Shown here one piece after another: positions 25,278-37,662 of a DNA stretch of 64,000 nt. The notes below the pieces were generated by a model, which ran no database searches, was not told the DNA's origin, and saw nothing but the letters and a program-made list of their open reading frames with translations. Position 1 is the stretch's first letter. Each line of letters begins with the position of its first letter. This DNA is from Erythrophleum ivorense (lineage: Eukaryota; Streptophyta; Magnoliopsida; Fabales; Fabaceae). The position numbers were made by a program, and so were the translations under genes. Location of the stretch: contig JAIUCV010000008.1 of NCBI GenBank assembly GCA_026724425.1, positions 26,427,470 to 26,491,469 on the forward strand. Direction: 5' to 3'.

Positions 25278-28200
25278 TGTAACATCTGGTTTTCGAAAAA
25301 ATGATGGAAATAAACTAATTATAAAAGGAAGTCCCCTAAAATGAATGATTTAAAGCCAAATAAAATTAGAAGAAAATTTTAAATAATAGAAAATAAGGAT
25401 ACAAGGCTTAAGATACCCGAAAATTAGAGTCAAAGTAGTTCAATAAAATTGCCAAAAACATAATAGCATTTTCATAAATATGAGCACGTTTTAGAAAACT
25501 TAAAGGATGAATTTTTAAATTAAAAAAATTGAGTTTCCCAGGGTTCTCAGAGGCCTTAAAAATTATGGGAACCCTTAGAATGGTTCAAACCCTTCCGGTT
25601 TACGTTTTAGAATGTCAGTTGACCCAAACTTTAACCTTTTCGTTTGGAAAGGTTTTTAATCCAAATTGAGTGAAACCAAAAGTATTTTATAAGTTAAAGA
25701 ACTTAAATTTTATGATGGAGAAGATAGTTCTAAAAAAGGAGCTAAAATAAACCTAAAAAATAAGAGTCAAGAAAAGGGGACATAAAGGAAATTCTTTTTT
25801 AAAGAATTTTAAGAATTCTTCTTCTTATATGTGGTGTCCCTTCTCTCCTTTCCATGTAACCAACTTTGCTTCTGTCCAAAATAGAGGAGAGCTTAGCCGA
25901 GGAAGACGCACAAGGAGAAGGGAATTTGAAGGAGAAAGATTTGCAAAAAAGTAAGAAAATTCTTGGATTTTAAGTCTTGAAACAAGGTATTTTCCATAGC
26001 CTTTCATACTTCTTTTTCTTGCTCTTCCTCCATGTGAGTTTTGGCCAACTCTAGTCTAACCAAGAGAGAGTGAGTTCTAGTCTTAGCAAGCAAGAAACCT
26101 AGGTTTTAAAGTATGAGAAACAAGCATATGCAAAGAAATTTAAATAAGATGCATTAGAATTTAAGTTAGCAAAGTTAGGGATTTGATTGCACCATGAGAT
26201 GTGTGAGATATTCTAATGACAATTTAGGTTGCTAAAAGTGTGAATGAGTTTTTAAGACATCTAGGAAGTCTCCCAAGTGCCTACTCCCTAAAGAAAATGA
26301 AGCAAACTCCATGGGTGCCAAATCAAGAGCATGTCTCGACCTAAGCTAGTTCATGCACCTAGGGAGAGTTTCAATTTTTTCTAAGGTTAGAAAGGAACTA
26401 GATATGACCAATAAACATAAAAAAAAAAGTCTTGGAATAAATTTAGAAGCCTTGGTTTGTGAGATGGAGGTTAGGCTCCATAATGAGACATAAAAAAGCA
26501 ACTTATATCTAGACTCTTTAAAATGAATTGGTGATGACTCCAAAAAGTCTAAATGGAGTCAAGAGACTTAGATTGAATGAGAAATGAGAGCCAAAATCAT
26601 GAATTCCAATAGTTGCTTCATTATGCCTTATATGGAAACATAATGAAGCCATATGAGAAAGTAGCCTTACATAGAGTGTATGTGTGAGGCTAGAGCTTGC
26701 ATCAATGATGTAATTATGTCCCATTTGATGTGTCTAGGAATCAAGTGCCACCTAATTGCAAGTGCTTGGCTAAAAAGAGGAAGAAGAATTAAAGGAAAAA
26801 GTATGAATCTTACTTTAAGATGGCTCTTTAACCTTTTTCACATCCATTACTTGGATGTTTACTTGTCTTTGAGTTCTTGTGTGTATGTTTAAACTATGAA
26901 AAATGTTCCTAGTCATTGCTTATATGTTATGGTACCATTATGTTTCTTAAAATGTGTTTATGAATGCAAAGTGGCTTAAGTAGGTTTAATTACGCTAAAA
27001 GTCCCTTAGTATGGGTAAAGATGAGCTAAAAGTCCCTAGGAATGGGTGAGACAAAGTCAAAAGTCTTAAGAAAAGTGAAGCTAAGTCAAAAGTCCTTTGA
27101 AAGTGGATGAGACAAATCCAAAAGTTTCAAGAAAAATGGGTGAGGCTAGACCAATGCCTTTGAGAGCCTATGTTTGCTATGTATGAATTTATATGACAAA
27201 AAAATGCTTTATGTATGTTCACTAGTAGCCTAAATGTCATACATGCATTCTTTGACATATATATGCATCAATTATGTATGTTTAAAAGGGTTAAAAGCTA
27301 TTAGAATTCTTTGAATTTCACTCCTCTGCTACATATGTTTAACCATGTCTAGGTGAGTCAAATGGACTAAGAAATGGAGCCCAACAACCTTGAGAAGCAA
27401 GACTTTGACAAAGGGATAGAAAAATAGGATTTGTAATAGCATTTTGATGTCAAGAATTGTAACTATATGATATATATATATATATATGATGTAGACCTTT
27501 GAACGTGTTAAATTGTATGTAAATATGATGTATGTATCTATTTTGGAACCAAATGAATAAATACATGAGTTTTTGCCACCTATGCGCCTTTATGTGCATG
27601 TGTATAAATGCAAGTGGCAAGACAAGAATGAGCTTTATGGTGATTTAGATCATTTGGCATGCTTATGTATGTTGTAATTATGCTTTTAGATGTACCCAGG
27701 TGGTTATGGAATGTTAGGAAAGTTACTTGGTGCTTTATGATACAATTATAGACTTCAAAATTGACTAATTCTTAAGTTAAACCAAGTCTGAATGAACGAG
27801 TTTTTGCATGAAATTTGGCCAAATAGTAGGTCTTATCTAGAGCTTTTCATAGAGTCAAAAAGTACTCAATTTAGAGCTTTAAAGAATTTATTATGATTTT
27901 TCAAAGTTGGCCAAATTATGTAGAATGGGTATGTGTATTATTCATATAGTCAATTTGCTTCTCTGTGTCACACATCGGATAAATGAAGTCCAATACTTAT
28001 AAAATTTTACAAACATAAACTAGAAATTATAAGATTTTCATAGGCATCAAGAGCATCTTATTTGGAACTCTATAGAGAAAGAACCAAATTTTTAAAGTTT
28101 TAGGTCTTAAAGTTGTCTGAGAATTGACCTTAGTTACTATTCTATTATTTCTCGTGGGTTAAATACTTCTATCTTGGTCTAGAACTATTTTCACTCATTA

Positions 28201-28540
28201 GTAATGTCTAGAGCTTTCCAAAAAGCTATTATATGTATGATTTTTATTTTTTAAAAATTAGTTATGAATTTGTAAAGTTCATATCAGAAACTTGTGACAA
28301 CAAATCCAAGAGCAATTCTGGTTGTTCTTAAATTTTGGTTTCAAATTTGTGATGTATGAGATGAATTAGGATGTTTATAACTTGAATGGATATGTTATGG
28401 ATAAAAAATAATATTGAGTTCACATGATTCCTAAAGCTAAGAATGATATATATGGCTCTCCAACTATGCAAACCATTATGCAAAAAAAAAAATGTCACTT
28501 CCTTGCAAGTGTGCACCAACATACCACATATGTGTTACGA
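25278..28540 (+). repeat. 3' LTR of the Tekay/Del-like element
   Basis: Begins TGTAACATCTGG directly after the pol end and a purine-rich GAGGGAAAAA stretch. It shares blocks with family A, for example GGGTTCTCAGAGGCC near 25540 (compare near 12615). The probable end is TGTGTTACGA at about 28540, by alignment with the GGTGTTACA end of the copy at 15990, but that edge is soft. No gene is seen. There is a short (TA)n at about 27470-27487. Confidence 0.7.
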
Positions 28541-29921
28541 TAACCTATGTGACCATTGTGTAAGAGCTCAGAGGTTAAGGTACTACATAGGTTTTCATGT
28601 GAAAATTACTTATCAAGTTATAAATCATATTGCTTCATTTATGGGCCCTAAATTAACCATTTTAAACCTATTTAATTTTCCTTTAACCTTACTTATCCTT
28701 AACATAAATTATCATAAACATTCAAAACATGTAAGAAAAAGTACCTAAAAATGCTTCATCCTAATATCCTAGACAAAGTGAATAGTGCCATGGCACTACC
28801 GTAGGATGCTATAGTGCAAACAAAGTATTACATGCCCTCTTCTAAGTCTCACATGGATAGCCAATTTCCAAACTTTGCCATTTTTTGTACAAACCTCCAA
28901 ACTTCACCAAATTTGACATGGAGTATCCTATATGTGTCAAATAAGCACCAGAAAAAGCCCAAATTAAAAAAAAAAACTTGTTTAGCCCCTTAAATCTATA
29001 ATTTTCCAAAATTGCCTGAGAAAGGCTTGAGTTAAAGCTAAGTGCACTGTTATGGATGATTTGAGTAATCATATGAGCTCCAAAATTCACAAAATTTGGC
29101 AAGCTAATTCCCCTATATGCCAAGTATATCATATTAAATTTTAGCTTATTTTGAGTCTATTTGTTCCCTAACACTGAGATAGAATTTGATGTCAAATTTT
29201 GCTTCTTTACTTGCTATGGGTGAAGTTTCTTACTCGAGGGTTTTCTAACCTTTTTTTCTTTCCATTCTTATCTATGAGTAAACTCACTAGGATTTTGAAA
29301 TAACCATAAACAAGGCATGCAAGCATTTGAATGCAAATCTCAAGCACAAGACTCATGGAGGCATTCATACATTTTTAATGAGTTTAAGTGGTGTAAGTAG
29401 CCTACATGAGCTTCTTACCCTTACCGAAAGTATTTTTAATGCAATTAAGGTTTAACAATCATCATAAGACACAAGAAGATGCAAATAGAGTATTTCATCC
29501 CATTCAATAGGAAGCCACAAGTGAGGAGAAGCAAAGAGCATGATAGGCATTCCTACCTTTAGTTTTGCTACCTTGCTTTCACTCCTTGTCCTTGTCCTTC
29601 TTCTCTTTCTTCCTCTTTTTCTTCTTCTTCTATAGAACCTCACCTTCTTTCTCTCACTTTCACACCTTCTCACTGTTTGTTTTTCTACACTTTTAGCCTT
29701 TCTTTCTCTCTCTTCCTCTCTCTTTTTCTCTCTTGATTTTGGTAGCATGAGGGTAGGTTAAAGTTTGTGTGCCACTTATGTTGAAGGGGAAGGGTATATA
29801 TAAAGATAAAGGGTGATTGGTTCTCTAAGAAAGCTACCCACGTGGCTTTCTTTGCAAGTAAGCTACAGTAGTTCTCCATATTGACCAAACTTTAACTCCA
29901 TTTTTAAAGAGTTATGTTACG
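28541..29921 (-). repeat. Diverged LTR-like sequence, left part
   Basis: No supported gene. A TATATATA block at about 29795 and the layout around it resemble a minus-strand LTR promoter. AGGCA followed by TG at about 29313-29319, and TGTTACA followed by AGGCA at 33154-33165, could be the duplication of an LTR of about 1.1 kb (without the solo LTR inside it), but a 5-bp match can occur by chance. The minus-strand ORFs at 29452-29888 come from a purine-biased tract. Confidence 0.35.
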
Positions 29922-29926
29922 ATTTG

Positions 29927-32155
29927 TGTAACAATTAGTTCTAATTAACATCTAGTTTATAGATTAATTAAGTATATTTGGTTAATTGATTGTAGGAATA
30001 ATCTTGAAAATTTCCATAAATATGAACTAATTAAAACTTTATTGTAAATAAAATGTTAAGCTTAAAGCCCATCACAAATTAATTGAGTACCCAAACTATT
30101 GAAGGCATAATTAACTCCAAAAACATCTTATCAAGATCTTTAGACACTTACTTAAGATAAAAATACCCACCCAGCATGATTGGTGTCGTGATCTCAAAAG
30201 GCCATGTCACAATGCCCCTTTTGCTAAGGCATTATCAGGCAAAATTGCTTGCTTAGTGCATAGCATTGAAGAGATGTGATGCATCATGTTTGCCTTTGTA
30301 AGGACCTTGTCATAGTGCCCTAAGGCCACATCGCGGCATTTTCACCTTTGTATGTGCAGCCCCACAATGCCTTAACACCATGCTGCGGCATCACTACTCA
30401 AACTTTGATTCTTTGGGCAAGAAACTTGTATGGCGACAGGGTGTTCCAAAGGCAGAGTGCACTAGATAGTAAAAATTTGATGTTGAAGTAAATGCTCACC
30501 TATCACAAACTCCCAACTTGGACATAGGACAACTTTAATAGCTTTAAATATATCTCCTAATGATGTACAAACTTATGGATAAGGATTAAACATCTCCACA
30601 CTAGTCCAAGTGACAAATTTGTGATGAGAGTTAGAAAAATAAAGCCATGACAGCAAAAGCAATATTCAGCCAACAACCCATATACCTAAATTTGTCAATA
30701 CTCAACTATTTGACTCTAAACCAAGCCTAAAAAGCTTTAATTACTAAAAGAAAGTTGTTTCACCCCTTTAAGCCACCAAACATTCACACCTTTAAAATAT
30801 GATATGGAACTTCCTAAGAGTCCATTAACACACCATACTAAGGCTACCTAAACCATCAACAACCAACCAAGCATTAATCAATATCCAATATTACCATACA
30901 AATTAAAAGAATCATAAGTACTCAAGGTCCATAATCACATATAAGCTATTCCAAAATATACTATAATTACATGTGAAATCCAAATACAAAAGAGCTAATC
31001 ATCATCTAAAATCCTAATTATCATTTTCACATGTATAATTTCCTAAAAGATGAAATTCTACGCTTGGCAACATCATATCACAAATTGTAAGTTAGTTACA
31101 AATTTACCAAAAATATATAACTAAAATATAAGCTATCCCAAAAGTGAAAATAACCTAGTCCAATCAAGTCCCCAGTTGCTTGTCTTTGCTAGAGCCCAAA
31201 CTTTCACTTGTAAAATGTTAGCCCACAATTGGCATGAGATATAAAATCTCAATAACCAAAGTAATTTCTATCCAATCCACATTTATATAAACAAGCAAGT
31301 ATAAGCTATACATGGCAAAATTATCAATTCATCATACCGTATTCAATAAATCAAAAGTAACAAGTATGATAATAATTCTCACAATCATTGGTCAATAACT
31401 AAATCAGTGGACAAGACACATTTGCAAGGTCTACAACTTCCCACAAGTAGCTAAGACATACCCACGAGATCCACAAGCTAACCATTCTACCAAAAAACAC
31501 TCATGAGATCTACAGTACTCAATAGAACATACCTACAAAGTCCATGTTGAAATATACATAAGTATCAAACTTAACATGGCATTATATAAAGCATAACAAG
31601 CATATATACGCTATAAACATGGTTCCACAATAAATATAAATGGAATTAAACCCGATTACTTCAAGCAATAATTTCCTCATCCAAAATAGCCATTAACAAC
31701 AACCAAGTGGAAACATGAGCCTATAGCAACCATAAACAACTAACATATATGCTTTAACCCAAAAAGACCTTTACTTTAATCTAATCAAAAACCTAATAAT
31801 CACTTAGTTTCAATTTACTCAAGTTTTCAATTGTTACCATTTCCTCTTGAATTTTTGCCCATGTGAATTCACTCATAAAAAAATTAGTCATAGAGATTAA
31901 TATGGAGAAAAATAATATTACAAATGGAAATGGTTTACTTATCTGATGGAAGATTAAGCCTCTGCTTCCATCAATTCACCAAAAACACACCTAAATCTTG
32001 AAATCTAAAAACCTATGGTTTCATTAACTATCAACAAATCAAAAGTTGTTTGGTTCAAATGAAAAGAGAGAAGGAAAAAAAACATTTTTCTCTTCATTAC
32101 TCAGCCAAATCTTACATCTTCTCACTGGATTAGAGTTCTGAAACTTGCAAGTCCT

Positions 32156-32191
<36 letters not shown>

Positions 32192-32613
32192 GAGTTTTGC
32201 TCTACTTCTTGGAGAAATGAAGGGAGTTAAAATTTAAAATCAAGCTTTAGTGAGTTGGGTGACAAGGGCTTGTGTTGATTTTTAATTGGACCTCTTCTAA
32301 ATTTTATTTTTAGGCCTCTTTAGTTGGCTTTAACTAAATCTTAGGGATTAATGGGCTTTAATAAATTTTCTTAAGGTTACATATTTAGTTTCCATTTAAT
32401 TAAAATAAAATGCTATAAATAAGGATTTATTCTCCTTAAAATTCCTAATTTATTTATTATCAATTAAATCCCAAAATAATTATTCCTTTATTAATAATTT
32501 TTCTATTTATTTATTTATTTCTAAAATTCATAATTTAATTAATTTTCTTCAAAAATATTTAATTAAATTATTTTCCTTTAACAATCCTTATTAACTAATT
32601 TTGGAATGTTACA
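29927..32613 (-). repeat. Family B solo LTR with ATTTG duplication
   Basis: 2687 bp. On the minus strand it starts TGTAACATTCC (32613), and its plus-strand left edge is TGTAACAATTAG. It is flanked by ATTTG at 29922-29926 and 32614-32618. It shares the AGATATAAAATCTC block (about 31231) and a degenerate GC-rich motif array (30185-30480) with the other family B copies. It contains a (CT)n run. No ORF of note and no internal region. Confidence 0.82.
32159..32188. repeat. (CT)n microsatellite
   Basis: About 15 uninterrupted CT units inside the family B solo LTR. Confidence 0.95.
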
Positions 32614-32618
32614 ATTTG

Positions 32619-33160
32619 ATATGATCTTTAATTATAAAAGTTGTTATGATCATTAATGTGAGATTTTAATATAAAGATTTTTTTCTAACTCTACTATTTT
32701 TATTTTAGAAAAAAAATAATATTTTGGCCCAAACAAAATTGTATTTTAGTCTCTAGTTAAAATTGCACTTTAAGCCCTAAACTTTTAGTATTCATATTTT
32801 GACTCTTTAATTTTTATCTAAATATTTTTATTTTTTAAATATTTTTCTTATATTTTTAGACCCCTAAGGGTCTAATGAATTTTCAAAAATTTATTTTCTA
32901 AGTATTTATTCATAATTATTTATATTTAATAAATAGAAATTAATCCTAATAAATTAAAATAAATTCCTAATAATCCATAAAAATTCCTAAAAATTTGTAA
33001 TAGTTTAGATAAAGTTCTAAAGTGTCCTAAATTTCATATTTTACTTAAATTCCCAAGATTTCACTAGAATTTCATATTAATAATTCCTAATAATCATAAA
33101 ATTATAACTAATTGATAAATACTTAGGCCTTTATGTGTGTGTGTGTGTGTGTGTGTTACA
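32619..33160 (-). repeat. Diverged LTR-like sequence, right part
   Basis: Continues the sequence interrupted by the solo LTR at 29927-32613. AT-rich, no gene. It ends in a (GT)n run at about 33134-33156 and TGTTACA. A minus-strand LTR start (TGTAACACAC) is possible here, but the boundary is not proven. Confidence 0.3.
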
Positions 33161-33610
33161 AGGCAGGGTATGTATGCCCCGATTCTACTCCAACTCCCAA
33201 ATATTTTTATTTAGGTTTTTCTCAAATTTACCCTGATATCTAATCAATAGTTAATTGACCTGGCTTGAAATTGCATCTCTTCAAAATATCATTAAAAACT
33301 CTATTATATATAACATAAGCTCATAATCTTATGTAATATAATTTTTAATAGTTTAAAATAATTATTATATTAACAATTTCAATCACAAAAAAATTAAAAC
33401 ACATTTATAATTACCATTTATACTAAGAAAGATGACAAAATTATATTATTTTAATTTTAAAGGTTTATAAACAAAGCCAAAATGATTTTGTTTCAATAAC
33501 AAGATTAAAATTGCTATTTTTTTTTAAATTTTGACTAGTCAATTTAGTATGGCTTTTTTAAACAAAGAAGTTGAAAAAAAAATAGATGGGTTAGAGATTA
33601 GTATAAGAAA

Positions 33611-33612
<2 letters not shown>

Positions 33613-33648
<36 letters not shown>
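33613..33648. repeat. (AT)n microsatellite
   Basis: About 18 uninterrupted TA units in intergenic DNA. Confidence 0.95.
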
Positions 33649-33652
<4 letters not shown>

Positions 33653-34862
33653 CTATGCAAGTGTAATTGATTAGTTTGGTTTTGATAAAATGTTTAACAT
33701 AAATATATAACAACCAAATCAATTTGTTGCCACCAAAAAATAATGGGCTTGATCAATTTGTGATCTTATGATTTGAGCTAAACTATTGGAGAATGTTTTG
33801 TTGATTAAGTTAGGCTTTAGATGTCATAATAGGTCATGATAATTGAAGGTAAAAAATTTTGTTTCTTGAAATATTTCTAAAAAATAGCTCAATAACGTGC
33901 AACTGAATAAGAGAAGAATTTTGTTTGATTCCAAGCAATTTCCAACATTTAACTACTTTCTTACAATGTAGGATAAAACCCACTAAATACTTTCAAGGTA
34001 GTTAAATCAAATTAGCAAATGGCAAGAGAGATTCATGAGTTGAACACATCAAGGAGAGTGATTCCTCCAAGTGTGGGATTGCAATTTATATGTAACTAAA
34101 TTAGAATACAAAGGTTGATTCTTACATAGCCCACAATACTAATTATGGTTTAAAGTTCTATGTATGATGATGCATGAATATATCTTGAATATTAATGTAT
34201 TAATTATTGAGATATTTTATTTCACTCCCTTTTATATAACCAAACATTTCCAAGTAAGAATGCTAAAGTTGACAAAGTCAAGCACGTGGCTAATTGAATA
34301 TGAAAGCCATGTTATTATGATACTTGGAATTGTATATGATTAGTCATGATGTTTGGATGTAGTATGATGTTACATAGTTAGTTTATCAAACTAAAAGTTA
34401 TTTTATCATGCAATGGCAAAGAACTAAGGTATACGATTAGTTGTATACAATCTAGGTACTAAGTATTATCTTTGTACTTTGGGAAATTTTGTAGCTTGAT
34501 AACTATTTATTACTATATCTCCAAAATAGGGTCAAAATTAGATATTTGTAATTAGTGTTAAACATTGCCTTGGAACTCCCAAATTTAGTTAACTAGAACC
34601 AACTTTAGTTGACTAGAACTTAAGATTTAACAAAGTGAAAAATAGGATTTAGTTAACTAGAGAACTTAAAAATTAGGAATAAGTTAAATAGAACTAATAT
34701 TAGTTAGCTAGAACCTACAAGTTAAGAAAAAAAATGATAATTAATAGTTGACTAAAATCAAAAATCAATTAATCTAAACTAAGAATAATAATTATAGAGT
34801 TACCAATCAAAATTCAGTTAACTTGAACTAAAGACAATTAATATAAACAAATATAGTGTAAA

Positions 34863-34920
<58 letters not shown>
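34863..34920. repeat. (TTA)n microsatellite
   Basis: About 19 uninterrupted TTA units. Long enough to be polymorphic. Confidence 0.95.
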
Positions 34921-34922
<2 letters not shown>

Positions 34923-35095
34923 ATTTAAAATAGAGTTATAGTCTTTTAACTTTATTTATTGTTTCAAGTTGGTTCATTAAATTTAAAGCACTTTAAAATG
35001 GTCTCCAAAGCTTCATTCTTTTTAGTGCTATTGTTGCACCTTACTTTTATTCTCCCAACTGAACTTGTAATCTTTTCAAAATCTCTTTGGCTGTG

Positions 35096-35373
35096 TTAGG
35101 ATGGCTCGAGAGACGAATTGAACTGAGAATGCCATCGACAGCTTGGCTTTGAAGCATCGGCAAGTTTGGCAAGGACTCTGAGTTTGTTGGAAGACCGAAA
35201 TGGTGGGGAGAATAGAGAGCAAAATTTCGATGACATTTTGGTTTTTTTTTTCTTGGTGACGTATAATGGGTTAACCAGAAATGAAATTAGAGACATGCTT
35301 CTAATGTTTTAAGAAGAAAGAAAGGAGAAACTTAGAGAGAGCAGCCATTATTGAGAAGCACAGAGCAAAGCGT
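35096..35373 (-). other. Possible exon or gene remnant, unrecognised
   Basis: On the minus strand a 66-codon ORF (35096-35296) starts MSLISFLVNPLYV and continues with LRVLAKLADASKPS. A second, shorter start (MAALSKFLLSFFLKH then stop) lies just upstream at about 35350. The patch is richer in G+C than its surroundings and has a serine/basic-rich start like an organelle-targeting peptide. No domain or clear splice partner is seen. It may be the first exon of a decayed gene or chance. Confidence 0.2.
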
Positions 35374-35806
35374 GCCCTCCAATCTTCTTCTTTGCGTTTT
35401 GATTAGGGAAGAATTGATGCTTATTTAACTTCTTTTTTTAAACGATGATTCCCTGCCGCCTAATACTTTTTATAATACATGTCATTATTCATGTTGCATC
35501 CATCTCATCACAACGCTTCACTTTTATAGACTTAACATGTATAATAAAATAAGATTTGTATATGTTAATATAAAAAATTTAAAAATCATTTTAAAATAAT
35601 TTAAATTTAAAAAATTATTTTAAAACAATAAATAAAATTAAAAAAATTAAACTACTATTTTAATCTAATAATAATATGTAAATTCTAATTACATTCCTTT
35701 CATTTAGAATCATTATACATAATTATTTAAAGTTAGCTACTTCTTAAAACATAGTTATTACACATATCATCCAAATGTATAAAATGTAATAAGTTATTAA
35801 CCATGT

Positions 35807-35810
<4 letters not shown>

Positions 35811-35840
<30 letters not shown>
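35811..35840. repeat. (TA)n microsatellite
   Basis: About 15 uninterrupted TA units. Confidence 0.95.
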
Positions 35841-35843
<3 letters not shown>

Positions 35844-35879
35844 TTAACTGTCAATTTCCTTAAAAAAAAAAACTTAATG

Positions 35880-36085
35880 GCCTGGCCTATTTGTTTTAAC
35901 AACTTCCGCACATGGTAATTTCAATACCGTACGCGGTTCCGTTTTTCTTACCAGCTTCTAGAAAGCGAAGTCACAGAAGGACTAAAACGCCCTCACATCT
36001 TCCCTCTTCGCCCTATCACGTGAATTAGTGGGGAGCATTATGGTCATATCACAGGTACCCTACAACATTTATCAGGGCGAGAAAA
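35880..36085 (+). promoter_or_regulatory. Probable promoter region with a G-box
   Basis: The sequence changes here from AT-rich intergenic DNA to more balanced, pyrimidine-rich DNA typical of plant gene 5' ends. A CACGTG palindrome (G-box core) lies at 36017-36022. It could serve the plus-strand Gag1-like clamp gene, the short minus-strand ORF beside it, or both. No clear TATA box can be assigned. Confidence 0.35.
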
Positions 36086-36310
36086 CTACACAGCTTTCAT
36101 CAGGCACATGCCTGCCATCAAACCCAAAACAAACAAGATTTGAGAAATCGACATTTCAAATTTTACAGGTGCATCGTCGTTTTCCTTCAAATCCATGTAG
36201 CTAACAAAATCGTACATTGAAAAATCCTTCCTTGCTGTCTCAAACGTGAGCTGTTCTGAACCGAAGCGCGACATGGTACTGCCCAATTCTCTCTTTGACG
36301 TAGATATCAC
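36086..36310 (-). CDS. Small ORF, possible single-pass membrane peptide
   Basis: 74 codons from the first ATG, or 62 from the second (36274), which has a better context (TACCATGTC). The N-terminal half is polar and mixed-charge. The C-terminal 20 or so residues form a hydrophobic stretch, ISQILFVLGLMAGMCLM, ending KAV, as in a tail-anchored peptide. No family is recognised. The patch has more G+C than its surroundings. It lies antisense to the likely 5' end of the plus-strand gene, so it could also be a chance ORF in a 5' UTR. No splice sites support a longer product. Confidence 0.25.
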   Translation of the reverse strand: MISTSKRELGSTMSRFGSEQLTFETARKDFSMYDFVSYMDLKENDDAPVKFEMSISQILFVLGLMAGMCLMKAV

Positions 36311-37548
36311 ATACGAAATTGTTGCTTTTCAAATTTTGGGTTTAATTCCATGTTTCATTTGCTAGTTCTCTGACTCTGGATGCGGAACTCTGATTGGTTT
36401 GTGCCTTTGCACTTCTTTTGCCAAATGCATTGCTTGTTAAGGGAAAATACTTACTGGGATTTATCTCTGACTTGGATATCTTGGGGATTCTGATTGTTAT
36501 GTTTTTGTTAGTTATTTCTGTGCGTGCTTACTCTGTGGTTTTGATAATTTTGTAGATACGGTTGTGTTGTCTTAATTATGCACTTGAATCCTACAGAAAT
36601 CTTTAAAATGTGTACTGTGAAAGGTGAAAATCGGTTTGCAGGACATTAGCCAAAATATGAGTCCCTGAATTTTCCAACATTCTTTTGCCTTTTCGTTTGA
36701 GTGAAAGCAATGTTAAGTGTTTTGAATGAGGATGATACAAAATCCAAAAGTAAAATATAACTGCTCGTCTCTTCTCTTTCAGTAACTAATCCCAGATCTG
36801 GACGGAAAATTGATTAACATGCCCCCTAATATATGATCAATACTTTCTGCACCAAAAAGTAAATTGAAGAATTCATGTTTTATTTTATGATCAATATATT
36901 GAGAAGAGTCTGTATCTGACATCATACTTTGTAAGGGTTTTAAAAATATAGGACCTCTCTACTTGATGGCTTTAGGTTTTGAGTCAACACTTTAAGAATA
37001 AGGATTTCTCTGGTCAAGGATACTTGTTATCCCAACTCAAGTTAAACTCTATTTGGATGAGCATGGAATCAAGTTTCCTGTTTAGTATTAGGAAAGGGGG
37101 AGCAGTGAAGCACTAGGTTTCACTATTATTTGGGTTTCTCTTATAGTTCCAAATGAGTTCTTTTAGCTGAAATAAAGCAGGAAATTTGTTGCTGCATGCA
37201 TTCTGATAGCTCGGAGTTTGATGTGAGACTATATATTGTTTTATTCAATCATGTAAGTTTTCTATTGTTGGCTAGAAAGTGAAGCTCAACGTAGGTTAGT
37301 ATTCTCTGGAAGCTGATGTCATATGATGATTGCCTTGCAAAGATGAGCTATGTGATATCTTTTAGGACTCTAATGCAAAGCTGAGAGGATTGAAGAACAT
37401 TCCTTTTTCCTTTGCTGAAAAGTATTACTGTATTTTCTATTTCAACATACACAAACAAAGTTTGTGCCATTGGTAGGCTCTAGGCTTCAATTTTTTAGGT
37501 AAAACTATAAAGTCAGACCATACATTTAAGATGAATGATATCAACATT
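36311..37548 (+). other. Presumed 5' leader or intron sequence
   Basis: No coding exon can be supported on either strand. The composition (T-rich plus strand, balanced overall) fits a transcribed leader or intron upstream of the coding exons at 40981. A first non-coding exon may lie near 36100-36400, but I cannot fix its splice site. The last 13 bases (37536-37548) are the left target duplication of the LINE. Confidence 0.35.
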
Positions 37549-37662
37549 GCCTAGAAGCAACACACTATATAGGTCGAGTACATTGTCAAATGGACAAGAG
37601 TCGTTGCTTCGACGCCTGAGTGTGATAAAAAATAAGTAAGGGTTTTCACATTTTTTAAACGA

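Larger units (their letters stand above)
33161..35040. other. AT-rich intergenic DNA
   Basis: No ORF with recognisable content. There is a GCAGGGTATGTATGCCCC patch at about 33163 of the kind found at ends of some plant DNA transposons. Degenerate repeats of a TTAGTTAACTAGAACC-like word lie at about 34585-34700, and a long (TTA)n run near the end. Nothing else is evident. Confidence 0.6.

Noticed and set aside
29452..29888. Two minus-strand ORFs rich in Arg, Glu and Lys.
   Set aside because: They come from a low-complexity CTTT/TCTC tract in LTR-like sequence; the residues simply reflect the repeat.
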